From positions 62,001 to 126,000 of the forward strand of contig JBNMLP010000001.1 of the NCBI GenBank assembly GCA_050874905.1: DNA of 64,000 nucleotides, written 5' to 3'. Shown piece by piece: positions 24,199 to 32,960 of the stretch. The position numbers were made by a program, and so were the translations under genes. The stretch's first letter is position 1. The number at the start of each line of letters is the position of its first letter. The stretch is from NC2004 sp050874905. Its GTDB lineage: Bacteria > Bacillota > Clostridia > Lachnospirales > Lachnospiraceae. The notes beneath the pieces are model-generated. The model was not told where the DNA came from. It did not search any database and was given only the letters and a program-made list of their open reading frames with translations.

Positions 24199-24270
24199 AA
24201 GGCTGGTACTGCGGATTATTTTGATATTATGAATTCAGCCCGGAGGCTAGTGATAGTCTTCGGTTTTTTT
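24199..24270 (+). promoter_or_regulatory. Leader attenuator of gatCAB with T-box-like element
   Basis: A terminator hairpin lies in front of gatC: CCGGAGGCT (24240-24248) pairs with AGTCTTCGG (24255-24263, two G-T pairs) and is followed by seven T. Upstream, AGGCTGGTACTGCGG (24200-24214) resembles the T-box core AGGGTGGNACCGCG, and GGCTG (24201-24205) can pair with CAGCC (24236-24240), which touches the terminator arm. This suggests switchable termination. The leader seems too short for a normal T-box stem I, so tRNA sensing is only a hypothesis; the hairpin itself is clear. Confidence 0.5.
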
Positions 24271-24291
24271 ATGTGTTAGGAGGTTGAACAA

Positions 24292-24585
24292 ATGGCAAAC
24301 GTGATTTCAGATGAAACCATTGAGTACGTTGGCATTTTAGCCAAGCTGGAATTAAGCGAGGAAGAGAAGGAAGCAGCGAAAAAAGACATGGGAAGTATGC
24401 TCGATTATATCGATAAGTTAAACGAGCTTGATACATCCAATGTTGAGCCGATGTCACATGTATTTCCGGTACAGAATGTATTTCGGGAAGATGTGGTAAC
24501 GAACGGGGATAACAGTGAGGCAATGCTGAAAAATGCACCGGAGCGCAAGGACAATAGCTATCAGGTGCCAATGACCGTGGAATAG
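24292..24585 (+). CDS. gatC: Asp/Glu-tRNA amidotransferase subunit C
   Basis: A 97-residue subunit of GatCAB, which converts misacylated Glu-tRNA-Gln (and Asp-tRNA-Asn) to the amide form. GatC wraps between GatA and GatB and stabilises the complex. Typical features are ISDETIEYVGILAKLELSEEEKE, the MLDYIDKLNELDTSNVEPMSHV stretch and DVVTNGDNSEAMLKNAPE. It is the first of three tightly packed genes (gaps 13 and 18 bases) and is preceded by an AGGAGGT site just after the leader terminator. Confidence 0.96.
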   Translation: MANVISDETIEYVGILAKLELSEEEKEAAKKDMGSMLDYIDKLNELDTSNVEPMSHVFPVQNVFREDVVTNGDNSEAMLKNAPERKDNSYQVPMTVE

Positions 24586-24598
24586 GAGGAATGAGACA

Positions 24599-26056
24599 TT
24601 GAATTTGATGAATCTGACAGCGGTAGAGCTTGGAAAGAAGATAAAAAATAAAGAAGTTACGGTAGAAGAGGCATGCAAGGATGCCATTTCCCGTATGAAT
24701 GCGATGGAAGACCGGGTACATTCCTATGTAACTATACTGGAAGAAGAAGCTATTTTAGCACGGGCAAAGGAAGTACAGAAGGGAATCGAGGATGGTACCT
24801 ATACCTCTGCTCTTGCAGGAGTTCCGGTTGCGATCAAGGATAACATGTGTACCAAAGATATACTGACAACATGCAGCTCCAAAATATTAGAAAATTTTGT
24901 TCCAACCTATACTGCAGAAGCGGTATGTAATTTAGAGCGTGCCGGTGCGGTGATCATTGGAAAGACCAACATGGACGAATTTGCAATGGGAAGTACCACG
25001 GAGACCTCTTACTATGGTGTGACGAAAAATCCATGGAATGAAGAACATGTACCGGGAGGATCTTCCGGTGGTTCCTGTGCGGCTGTTGCGGCAAAGGAAT
25101 GTTCTTATGCATTAGGTTCTGATACAGGTGGATCGATCCGTCAGCCGAGTTCATTTTGTGGTGTGACAGGTATTAAGCCAACCTATGGAACGGTGTCCCG
25201 TTATGGTTTGATCGCATATGGTTCTTCTCTCGATCAGATTGGTCCGGTTGCGAAGGATGTCACGGACTGTGCAACGATATTAGAAACGATTGCATCTTAT
25301 GATCCAAAGGACAGCACGAGCGTAAAACGGGAGTCTTATGATTTTACATCAGCGTTAGTGGATGATGTAAAGGGATTACGCATTGGTATTCCAAAAGATT
25401 ATTTTTCAGAAGGTCTGGATGAAGAGGTAAAAGCATCGGTACTTCATGTAGCAGAAGAGCTCAAGAAAAAAGGTGCGATCGTAGAAGAATTTGATCTGAG
25501 TCTGGTAGAGTATGCGATCCCTGCTTACTATGTCATTGCCAGTGCAGAGGCAAGTTCTAACCTGGCACGTTTTGACGGTGTGAAGTACGGCTATCGTACC
25601 GAGGAGTATGAAGGACTTCACAATATGTATAAAAAGACACGTTCCGAGGGCTTTGGAGCAGAGGTGAAGCGTCGTATCATGCTGGGGTCCTTTGTGTTAT
25701 CCAGTGGTTACTATGATGCCTATTACTTAAAAGCACTCCGGACAAAAGCATTGATCAAAAAGGCATTTGACGAGGCCTTTGAAAAATATGATGTTATTTT
25801 AGCTCCGGCTGCACCAACAACCGCACCGAAACTGGGACAATCCTTAAGTGATCCGATCAAAATGTATCTTGGTGATATTTATGCCATTTCTGTCAACTTA
25901 GCAGGATTGCCGGGAATCAGTATTCCTTGTGGAATGGATTCGAAAGGACTTCCAATCGGAGCACAGCTCATTGGAAACTGTTTTGACGAAAAGACGATTA
26001 TCCGTGCTGCCTATGCGTTTGAGCAGACTTATAAACGTCCGGAATTGGATGCATAG
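24599..26056 (+). CDS. gatA: Asp/Glu-tRNA amidotransferase subunit A
   Basis: A 485-residue amidase that releases ammonia from glutamine for GatB. The Ser-cisSer-Lys triad is visible: K80 (VAIKDNM), S155 in the amidase signature PGGSSGGSCAAVAA, and nucleophile S179 in SDTGGSIRQP. The start is a TTG at 24599, eight bases from AGGAGGA; an in-frame ATG at 24608 would be 17 bases away and is less likely. It lies between gatC and gatB in one operon. Confidence 0.97.
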   Translation: MNLMNLTAVELGKKIKNKEVTVEEACKDAISRMNAMEDRVHSYVTILEEEAILARAKEVQKGIEDGTYTSALAGVPVAIKDNMCTKDILTTCSSKILENFVPTYTAEAVCNLERAGAVIIGKTNMDEFAMGSTTETSYYGVTKNPWNEEHVPGGSSGGSCAAVAAKECSYALGSDTGGSIRQPSSFCGVTGIKPTYGTVSRYGLIAYGSSLDQIGPVAKDVTDCATILETIASYDPKDSTSVKRESYDFTSALVDDVKGLRIGIPKDYFSEGLDEEVKASVLHVAEELKKKGAIVEEFDLSLVEYAIPAYYVIASAEASSNLARFDGVKYGYRTEEYEGLHNMYKKTRSEGFGAEVKRRIMLGSFVLSSGYYDAYYLKALRTKALIKKAFDEAFEKYDVILAPAAPTTAPKLGQSLSDPIKMYLGDIYAISVNLAGLPGISIPCGMDSKGLPIGAQLIGNCFDEKTIIRAAYAFEQTYKRPELDA

Positions 26057-26074
26057 AGGAAAGGAGTGACAAAC

Positions 26075-27511
26075 ATGGCAAAGCAATATGAGACAGTCAT
26101 TGGACTGGAAGTGCATGTTGAGTTAGCAACAAAGACAAAAATTTTCTGCGGTTGTTCCACTGCATTTGGTGGCGCACCGAATACCCATACGTGTCCGGTG
26201 TGTACCGGAATGCCAGGTTCACTTCCTGTTTTAAATAAGCAGGTGGTAGAGTATGCGATGGCAGTAGGACTGGCAACGAACTGTGAGATTACAAGAAATG
26301 GAAAATTTGACCGGAAGAATTATTTTTATCCGGATAATCCACAGAACTATCAGATTTCCCAGTTATATCTTCCGATCTGCCGCAATGGACATGTAGATAT
26401 TGAAACAGAGCAGGGAACCAAAGCAATTGGAATCCATGAGATCCATATGGAGGAGGATGCCGGTAAGCTGGTGCATGATGAGTGGGAAGACTGTTCTTTG
26501 GTAGATTTTAACCGTTCCGGTGTGCCGTTGATCGAGATTGTTTCTGAACCGGATATGAGAAGTGCAGAGGAAGTGATCGCTTATTTAGAGAAGCTGCGTC
26601 TGATCATTCAGTACCTTGGTGCATCTGATTGTAAATTAAATGAAGGTTCCATGCGTGCAGACGTCAATCTCTCCATTCGTGAAGTGGGAGCCGAAGAGTT
26701 TGGTACAAGAACTGAGATGAAAAACTTGAACTCTTTCAAGGCGATCGCCAGAGCCATTGAGGGCGAACGTGCCAGACAGATCGATCTGTTAGAGGAAGGC
26801 AAGCCGGTCATTCAGGAAACAAGACGCTGGAATGATGAGAAAGAATCCTCCTACGCAATGCGTTCCAAAGAGGATGCACAGGATTATCGTTACTTCCCGG
26901 AGCCGGATCTGGTTCCTATCGTGATCAGCGAGGAGTGGATCGAGAAGATCAAAGCACAGCAGCCGGAATTCAGAGATGAGAAGATGGCTCGATATAAGAA
27001 AGAATATGAAATCCCGGATTATGATATTGATATCATTACCAACTCCAAGCATCTGGCAGATCTGTTTGAAGCCTGTGTAGCGATCTGCGGAAAGCCAAAG
27101 GAAGTATCGAACTGGCTTATGGGAGACACGATGAAGCTGTTAAAAGCAGAAGGAAAAGATCCGGAAGATATTTCTTTTGCACCGGAGCATCTGGCAGAAC
27201 TGATCGAGCTGATCGATGCCGGAGAGATCAACCGTCCGGTTGCCAAAGAAGTGTTTGAACAGGTATTTAAAGAGGATGTCAGTCCAAAAGCTTATGTAGA
27301 AGAGCATGGATTAAAGCAGGTAAATGATGAAGGTGCACTTCGTACCACTATCGAAGAGATCGTTGCCAATAATCCACAGTCTGTAGAAGATTACAAGGGT
27401 GGAAAACAAAAAGCAATCGGTTTCTTAGTCGGACAGACAATGAAGGCCATGAAAGGAAAAGCAGATCCGGGAATGGTAAATCAGATTTTAAAAGAAATTC
27501 TCGATAAATAA
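26075..27511 (+). CDS. gatB: Asp/Glu-tRNA amidotransferase subunit B
   Basis: A 478-residue subunit that binds the misacylated tRNA, phosphorylates its acyl group and transfers ammonia from GatA. The N-terminal kinase domain has YETVIGLEVHVELATKTKIFC, CPVCTGMPGSLPVLN and HMEEDAGKLVHD. A C-terminal YqeY-like tail binds tRNA (KQKAIGFLVGQTMKAMKGKADPGMVNQIL). ATG 26075 was chosen over a GTG at 26066, since AAGGAG overlaps that GTG and is well placed for the ATG. Two convergent terminators follow. Confidence 0.97.
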   Translation: MAKQYETVIGLEVHVELATKTKIFCGCSTAFGGAPNTHTCPVCTGMPGSLPVLNKQVVEYAMAVGLATNCEITRNGKFDRKNYFYPDNPQNYQISQLYLPICRNGHVDIETEQGTKAIGIHEIHMEEDAGKLVHDEWEDCSLVDFNRSGVPLIEIVSEPDMRSAEEVIAYLEKLRLIIQYLGASDCKLNEGSMRADVNLSIREVGAEEFGTRTEMKNLNSFKAIARAIEGERARQIDLLEEGKPVIQETRRWNDEKESSYAMRSKEDAQDYRYFPEPDLVPIVISEEWIEKIKAQQPEFRDEKMARYKKEYEIPDYDIDIITNSKHLADLFEACVAICGKPKEVSNWLMGDTMKLLKAEGKDPEDISFAPEHLAELIELIDAGEINRPVAKEVFEQVFKEDVSPKAYVEEHGLKQVNDEGALRTTIEEIVANNPQSVEDYKGGKQKAIGFLVGQTMKAMKGKADPGMVNQILKEILDK

Positions 27512-27535
27512 TAAGAGAAGATAAGATAATAAGAA

Positions 27536-27566
27536 GGAAGATGCCCCAAAAGCATCTTCCTTTTTT
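27536..27566 (+). terminator. Terminator of the gatCAB operon
   Basis: GGAAGATGC (27536-27544) pairs with GCATCTTCC (27552-27560), then six T. Confidence 0.92.
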
Positions 27567-27573
27567 GACTATG

Positions 27574-27605
27574 AAAAAGAGGCTGTTTTGCAACAGCCCC
27601 TTTTT
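27574..27605 (-). terminator. Terminator of the large BspA-like gene
   Basis: The palindrome GGCTGTT...AACAGCC (27581-27598) has A-rich sequence on its left, giving a T-run on the minus strand after the stop of the 27617-32356 gene. Confidence 0.82.
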
Positions 27606-27616
27606 GTGATTGGGAA

Positions 27617-30600
27617 TTATTTTACTTTTAAGGTGTAGGTCATCTTGTAACCGTCTACCGTTGTTGTAATCTTTGTAGTTCCCTTTTTCTTGAGTTTGAT
27701 CATTCCCTTGTCGTCAATAGAAGCAACCTTCTTTTTGGAAGATTTGTATGTAACTTTTAATGCGACCCAACTTGCTGTATAGCGGGAAGAACAAGTACCT
27801 AATGATTTCTTTACTGTAATAGTCTTTTTCTTCAGTTCTCCAGCACTATTGCTAACAGAAAGCTTTTTCTTTGCGGTCTTATTAATCGTAACATTCAGTA
27901 TAGTGCTGACACCGTTGGCGGTCACAGTTACAACACCGCTTCCTATTTTCTTTTTGCTCTTATAGGTGACTTTACCTTTTGAATTTACTTTAATATACTT
28001 GCTGCCCTTTGTTACTTTATAGGTTACAGTCTTATCGTTACCATTGATAATTGGTTTTATCGTGTAGGATCTTCTCTTTGCAATTTTTGTATAAAGAGTT
28101 ACATTTGTGTTTTCTAATGAAATGGTAGGCTGTGTCACTGTAACACTAATGGATGCCAGCTGTCTTCCTGAAGCATTCTTTACAATGATATTGGCAGGAC
28201 CGGCTTTCACTGCTGTGATCGTTGCACCGGTTAATGATCCGCCGGATACAGTAACAATTTGTTCATTGGAGGAACTCCATGTAATACCGGTATCTGCTGC
28301 TGGAAAAGATTCATTTTTCTTTGTGATTTCCAGTTTTAAAGATTCCGATGCACCAGGATAGAAAGGCTTTTCCTTGGTTCCAATCGTGGTAGGAGTGATA
28401 GTTGCAGCTGTAATTGTGTTATCTGCAGTAATTGTAAACTGTGCAGATTTACCAGTTCTGTGACAATATACAGTGATTAAAGCAGTTCCTGGAGAAACCG
28501 CAGTAACAACACCTTTTTCTGTTACCGTTGCAACGGAAGTGTTATTACTTTCCCAGGTAAGTGTTTCATTATGGTTGACTGGATTGGATTTTACAAACTT
28601 GGAAAGATCCTGTGTTTCTCCTAATGAAACGGTTTGTTTCTGGTCTTTTTCATCAATCGAGATGCTGTTTAATGCTGTCTTTACACGAATGGTAATATCT
28701 GTTGTAAATTTCGATTCTGTACCGGTAATAGTAAGTTTGGTAGAACCGGTGCCTGCAGCCGTTACAGTCAGACTGGTGATGTTATTTACTACAGTAGGGG
28801 TCCCCGCTGTAGCAACACCTGGGCTTGTAACAGCAAAGTTCAGTTTATCCGTGCTTGCCAGTTTTGGATCAAGTACAGAACTTTCAAAGCTTAAGTTGAT
28901 CGCTTCCCCTTGGAAGATGTCAATAGTACTGCTTTTTGCTACCGTGGTTGGAGTATTGTTTGCTTCTGTTTTTGTAATGGCGACATCTTTGATCGGATTA
29001 CATACAGTTACTTCAATTTCTGTCTGGGTAGCTGTTTCGCTGGAACTAACAGTAACGATAACTTTACCAATTTTATTTGCTGTCAGATTACCAGATTTAT
29101 CAATCGTTGCAATGTCCTGTTGGGCTTCAGGAATAGAGTATAGCAGCGTTTCTGTAGAAGTTGCAGGCTCCTTTTTGATTGATGCGATAGTATTAATGTT
29201 TACATTTTGTTGATGTACTTGTACACTTATTTTTTGAGTTGCAGAAATCTGTTGTACTACTGGTTTAATAGCAAGTTGAGCTGATTTACTGGTCTTCTCT
29301 TTGGAAGTCGTTACTTGAATACCTATTGTACCGTTTTCTGCAGTTGGTGTTACTTTAATTAATGAACCTTTATAAAGTGTTTTTTCACACTGAACAACAG
29401 TGGTGTCATTTAATGCCTGAATGTCTGAAATTTTAACAGAACTATCTTGGCAGGACCAGTAGAGGGCATCCTCTGTAGCACTACCTGGTGTTTCCAGAGT
29501 GGCTGTTGCATAAAGTGTTTTAGAAGTAGTCTTTTTATTATTTTTGTCATAATATATGGTGCCAGATGAAAGTGAACTGATGTTATGCTTCGTAATGGCG
29601 GCTAAAATGCTTTCATCAGATGCCAGTTCACTATCGGAAAGAGTGCTTACATCGAATATTTGAGGTTCAGTTACATATGGATTAGTAATTGCGTTGTTAG
29701 GATTTGGGACAACATATGCGGTAAATACTATTTTTTTGTCTGTATCGTTTACTTCGCCGATCAGTGTTGTTTGACCAATTTTAATTCCTTTTACAGTTAC
29801 TTCAGAGCCAGACTCATTTTGTGTACATGATGCTATAGTTGTATCAGCAATACTCCATGTAATAGAATTAGTTGCCTCTGCTCCAGAGGCATCTTTTATA
29901 TTAAAAGCATCACCTTTCTTTAGGGTGACTCCGCTATCGGAGATCGGAGCTTTAAATGAGTCGTACTTTGTTGTAGTTCCTTCGGTAGTACGTTTTAATC
30001 CGTGGAAAACATCTGAGTCAATTGTAATGCCATATTTACCAAAAAGTTTTTGATACTCTTCGATCAGGTTTTCATAGCACGTTAAGTAAGTAAGGTTTGT
30101 GGCAGAAAAATTAAATGAAGTTTGATTAATCTTCATTACATTATAAGCATTGAAGATTATTTCCTTTAATGGTACATCTGAAAATGCCTCGCCATCAATA
30201 GTATTAACATTTTCTCCTAAGTTAATTTTGGTTAATTTACTACATTTGGAAAATGTTCCTTTTTGAATAGTATTTAGTAAGGCTGTCGATGTCAGTTCCG
30301 TGATATTGGTACATTCTGAAAAAGCGTATTGTCCTAATGATGTGACATTGGCAGGAAGTGCAAGTTTATTTGTTCCATCAAATCCAGTGAATGAAATACA
30401 GCCTTTAAAAGCCGATCCACCAATACCAGTTAGCTGACTTGTATTACTTACTGAGGTCAATGAGGAACAACCGTTAAATGCGTCATTATCAATTGAGGTA
30501 CATGTTTTGGACAGAGTGAAACTCTTTAGTTTTGCACAGTTAGAAAATACCGTTCTGGAAAGGGTCTTATATGTAGAGTGATCCGTATTATTTGTTCCAA

Positions 30601-32356
30601 TTGTGACACTTTGTAAATTTTCACAATTTGTGAACACACCAGTTCCCAAAGAGGAAACACCATATGGGATAGAAACGGATTTTAATTTACTACAACCTCT
30701 GAATACCTCTTTTCCAATAATATAATTTTTGTTTGCAGTATTTGTAGCAGCAAAAGTAAAATTGCTTAATTCGCTGCATCCGGAAAATGCACAATCAGAT
30801 AAAGTGGTGACTGCTTTGGGAAGAACAAAACTTGATATACCAGAGTTAGAAAAAACATTAATTCCTATGGATTCAATACTGGAATTCGTAAGATCCTTTT
30901 CTACTGCAGCACCCTCATTTTCTGTATCGGCGGTAAGTTTTCCTGCGCGTAACTGTAGCGTGCTAAATTTTTTGCAATTCTGAAATGCGTAATCATCAAT
31001 TTGAGTTAAGGTCTTTGGAATAGACACAGCCTCTAATTTTTGACAGGTATCGAACATCTGTTTGCCAATCTTTGTGATATTATCTGGTACAACAAAACGA
31101 GAGAGGTTACTTCCAGCAAATGCCAGATCTCCAATTGACTGGATGTTGGTGTTATACTGGAAATATGCAAGTTTTACCTTAGAACCATTAAAAGCAGAAT
31201 CTCCTAATTCTGTAATACAGTTAGCGAATACAACTGGTGTAGCAATATCACTTGTTTGGCTGAAAGCATACTCGCCAATAATCAATGCAGTATCAGAATT
31301 GTCACAGTCAGAAAAATCAAGACCCGTTAAGCTGGAACTTTCAAAAGCATGTGCGCCAATTGTTGTATTTGTTTTGGAAAAACGAATCGTTGCAAATTTT
31401 GTATTTTTAAATGCAGAAGCTCCGATAGTCTCGACGTTAGTAAGTGTTTTTGCAAAATCCAGATCAGTACGATCGACGTTGCTGGTGGCTGATGTAACAC
31501 TTTCTGCATTTATGGAACAAAGATCAGTACATCCAGAGAATGTTTCGTTAGGAATATTAGCCTGATTTGGAATATTTACGGCCTTTAATTTTGGGCAGTC
31601 CTTAAAAATACCACTTCCTGCTAATGTTTCTGTATTACCAGCTTCATTAGGTGGTAATTCTTTTGGAAGAACAACAGCAACCAATGCTTTATCTAAGGTG
31701 AAAGCTGATGCTCCAATACTTACATAAGGGGAAGTAAAAGTTACTTTTTGTAACTGCTCGCAGGATTCAAACGCTGATGCGCCTAATTGGCTTAATTGGT
31801 TTGGAAGTTCGATCGTTTCCCCTGTTGATCCTAATCGTGTGCATTTGTAAAAAGCTTTTTCACCAATGGTTTTACATTGTGATTCTTCCTGAAAAGTAAT
31901 AGTATTAAAAGCACATTCGGAAAATGCGCTGTTTCCAATTGTTGTTACGGTTTTAGGGATTGTTATTGTTGTAAAGTTCTGCTGTCCGGCAAAGCAATTA
32001 TCTGCAATTCTTGTAACAGTATATATTGTGCCGTTTATGGTGACAGTACCATTTTCTTCGGCAATAACAACATTCTGATCCAATTTCACACCCTCGGATT
32101 CAATTTTTTCGGCTAGAGGGACATTATAGCGGTTCGCAGTGACAGTATTGGTTCCGTCGTTATTTTTCTCGTAAAGAATAGGATGACCGGTAGATTTATT
32201 ACTCTGCCATGTCATCATTGTATCCTGTTCTTCCGCATGTGCAGTTAGAAACGACAGATCCAGTTTCAGGCAGCCAGCAGGCAGGTTCATCTGCATCAAT
32301 ACAAAGCAAAGAACCATAAACCAGGCTGCCAGGCGTTTGGTGATATTTCTTTTCAT
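27617..32356 (-). CDS. Large secreted BspA-type LRR and Big_2 surface protein
   Basis: A 1579-residue exported protein. A signal peptide fills residues 1-41 (cleavage after TAHA). From about 95 to 745 it has BspA-type leucine-rich repeats (LRR_5), with the pattern IGxxAFxxCxxLxxVxIPxxVT, for example SISIPYGVSSLGTGVFTNC-like units. From about 800 to 1480 there are Ig-like Big_2 domains (ITWSSSNEQIVTVSG; ATVTEKGVVTAVSPGTALITV). The Lys-rich end has no LPXTG, transmembrane or S-layer motif, so its anchoring is unknown. Such proteins act in adhesion or host contact. The gene is AT-richer than its neighbours (18 G+C in the 60 bases from 30961). A PilZ gene lies 36 bases upstream and is probably cotranscribed. 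AGGAGGAG precedes the ATG. Confidence 0.88.
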   Translation of the reverse strand: MKRNITKRLAAWFMVLCFVLMQMNLPAGCLKLDLSFLTAHAEEQDTMMTWQSNKSTGHPILYEKNNDGTNTVTANRYNVPLAEKIESEGVKLDQNVVIAEENGTVTINGTIYTVTRIADNCFAGQQNFTTITIPKTVTTIGNSAFSECAFNTITFQEESQCKTIGEKAFYKCTRLGSTGETIELPNQLSQLGASAFESCEQLQKVTFTSPYVSIGASAFTLDKALVAVVLPKELPPNEAGNTETLAGSGIFKDCPKLKAVNIPNQANIPNETFSGCTDLCSINAESVTSATSNVDRTDLDFAKTLTNVETIGASAFKNTKFATIRFSKTNTTIGAHAFESSSLTGLDFSDCDNSDTALIIGEYAFSQTSDIATPVVFANCITELGDSAFNGSKVKLAYFQYNTNIQSIGDLAFAGSNLSRFVVPDNITKIGKQMFDTCQKLEAVSIPKTLTQIDDYAFQNCKKFSTLQLRAGKLTADTENEGAAVEKDLTNSSIESIGINVFSNSGISSFVLPKAVTTLSDCAFSGCSELSNFTFAATNTANKNYIIGKEVFRGCSKLKSVSIPYGVSSLGTGVFTNCENLQSVTIGTNNTDHSTYKTLSRTVFSNCAKLKSFTLSKTCTSIDNDAFNGCSSLTSVSNTSQLTGIGGSAFKGCISFTGFDGTNKLALPANVTSLGQYAFSECTNITELTSTALLNTIQKGTFSKCSKLTKINLGENVNTIDGEAFSDVPLKEIIFNAYNVMKINQTSFNFSATNLTYLTCYENLIEEYQKLFGKYGITIDSDVFHGLKRTTEGTTTKYDSFKAPISDSGVTLKKGDAFNIKDASGAEATNSITWSIADTTIASCTQNESGSEVTVKGIKIGQTTLIGEVNDTDKKIVFTAYVVPNPNNAITNPYVTEPQIFDVSTLSDSELASDESILAAITKHNISSLSSGTIYYDKNNKKTTSKTLYATATLETPGSATEDALYWSCQDSSVKISDIQALNDTTVVQCEKTLYKGSLIKVTPTAENGTIGIQVTTSKEKTSKSAQLAIKPVVQQISATQKISVQVHQQNVNINTIASIKKEPATSTETLLYSIPEAQQDIATIDKSGNLTANKIGKVIVTVSSSETATQTEIEVTVCNPIKDVAITKTEANNTPTTVAKSSTIDIFQGEAINLSFESSVLDPKLASTDKLNFAVTSPGVATAGTPTVVNNITSLTVTAAGTGSTKLTITGTESKFTTDITIRVKTALNSISIDEKDQKQTVSLGETQDLSKFVKSNPVNHNETLTWESNNTSVATVTEKGVVTAVSPGTALITVYCHRTGKSAQFTITADNTITAATITPTTIGTKEKPFYPGASESLKLEITKKNESFPAADTGITWSSSNEQIVTVSGGSLTGATITAVKAGPANIIVKNASGRQLASISVTVTQPTISLENTNVTLYTKIAKRRSYTIKPIINGNDKTVTYKVTKGSKYIKVNSKGKVTYKSKKKIGSGVVTVTANGVSTILNVTINKTAKKKLSVSNSAGELKKKTITVKKSLGTCSSRYTASWVALKVTYKSSKKKVASIDDKGMIKLKKKGTTKITTTVDGYKMTYTLKVK

Positions 32357-32392
32357 AAGATTATCTCCTCCTATTTTTATTATTCATACTAC

Positions 32393-32749
32393 TTACTCAG
32401 AAAGACTCTCTTCGTATTTTTTGAATGCCGGGTGAAGAATTTCTGGTAAACCAACAAATTCGCATCCATAGACGAACGTGTTTTCCAATTTCTGGATGCG
32501 CACGATCTTCACTACGGTGTAGACCAAATTGTCCGGATCTCCGAGGACGATCTTTGCATTGAAATAGAAATTGAGTGGTAAGACGCTGGTGCTGTAAAAT
32601 CCGATGCCGCGGGTAGAAATATCAAATACTTCGATATCCGCTTCTTCAATACTCGCCTTTACGTTGTCCTGACAAAACAGGTCTGAGATCGTTAAGTCCA
32701 GTTTGATCGGAAGCCGTTTGGCCTTACGCTTGTCAAGTGGATTAGACAT
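32393..32749 (-). CDS. PilZ-domain protein
   Basis: A 118-residue single PilZ domain, a cyclic di-GMP receptor. The two binding motifs are present: R8-x3-R12 (KRKAKRLP) and D43-x-S45-x2-G48 (DISTRGIGF). The middle and end (PLNFYFNAKIVLGD, VVKIVRIQKLENTFVYGCEFVGL) are typical beta-barrel strands. There is no output domain, so it would work through a partner. It sits 36 bases upstream of the giant BspA-like gene without a terminator between, which suggests c-di-GMP-linked control of, or co-expression with, that surface protein (inference). Confidence 0.87.
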   Translation of the reverse strand: MSNPLDKRKAKRLPIKLDLTISDLFCQDNVKASIEEADIEVFDISTRGIGFYSTSVLPLNFYFNAKIVLGDPDNLVYTVVKIVRIQKLENTFVYGCEFVGLPEILHPAFKKYEESLSE

Positions 32750-32802
32750 GAATATGAACCTCCTTTTTTCATTATTTTATTGCTTGTGCAATCTTGTCAT
32801 AA

Positions 32803-32811
32803 ATTATATCA
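32803..32811 (-). promoter_or_regulatory. Extended -10 promoter of the PilZ gene
   Basis: On the minus strand TGATATAAT (32811-32803) is an extended -10 with perfect TATAAT. No good -35 is seen. Confidence 0.5.
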
Positions 32812-32899
32812 AAAATTACGGAATATTACCATAAAAAAAGACACAATTTGTTCATATTTTCTAAAAAATTTGTGAGAAATGTGGTACTGTGCTTTCTAC

Positions 32900-32928
32900 T
32901 TGTTTTTGTGCCTTAGATACGATAAAAT
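32900..32928 (+). promoter_or_regulatory. Sigma-A promoter of the GH3-like lipoprotein gene
   Basis: TTGTTT (32900-32905), 17 bases, TAAAAT (32923-32928). The predicted start near 32935 excludes the in-frame TTG at 32937 as a useful start and supports GTG 32961. Confidence 0.65.
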
Positions 32929-32960
32929 AGAACTGTTTGAAAACAAATGAGGTGATTCCT

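Noticed and set aside
28473..29213. Long plus-strand frame of 246 codons inside the 27617-32356 gene
   Set aside because: It mirrors Thr/Val/Ser-rich Big_2 repeats on the other strand, has no ribosome binding site and no family likeness.
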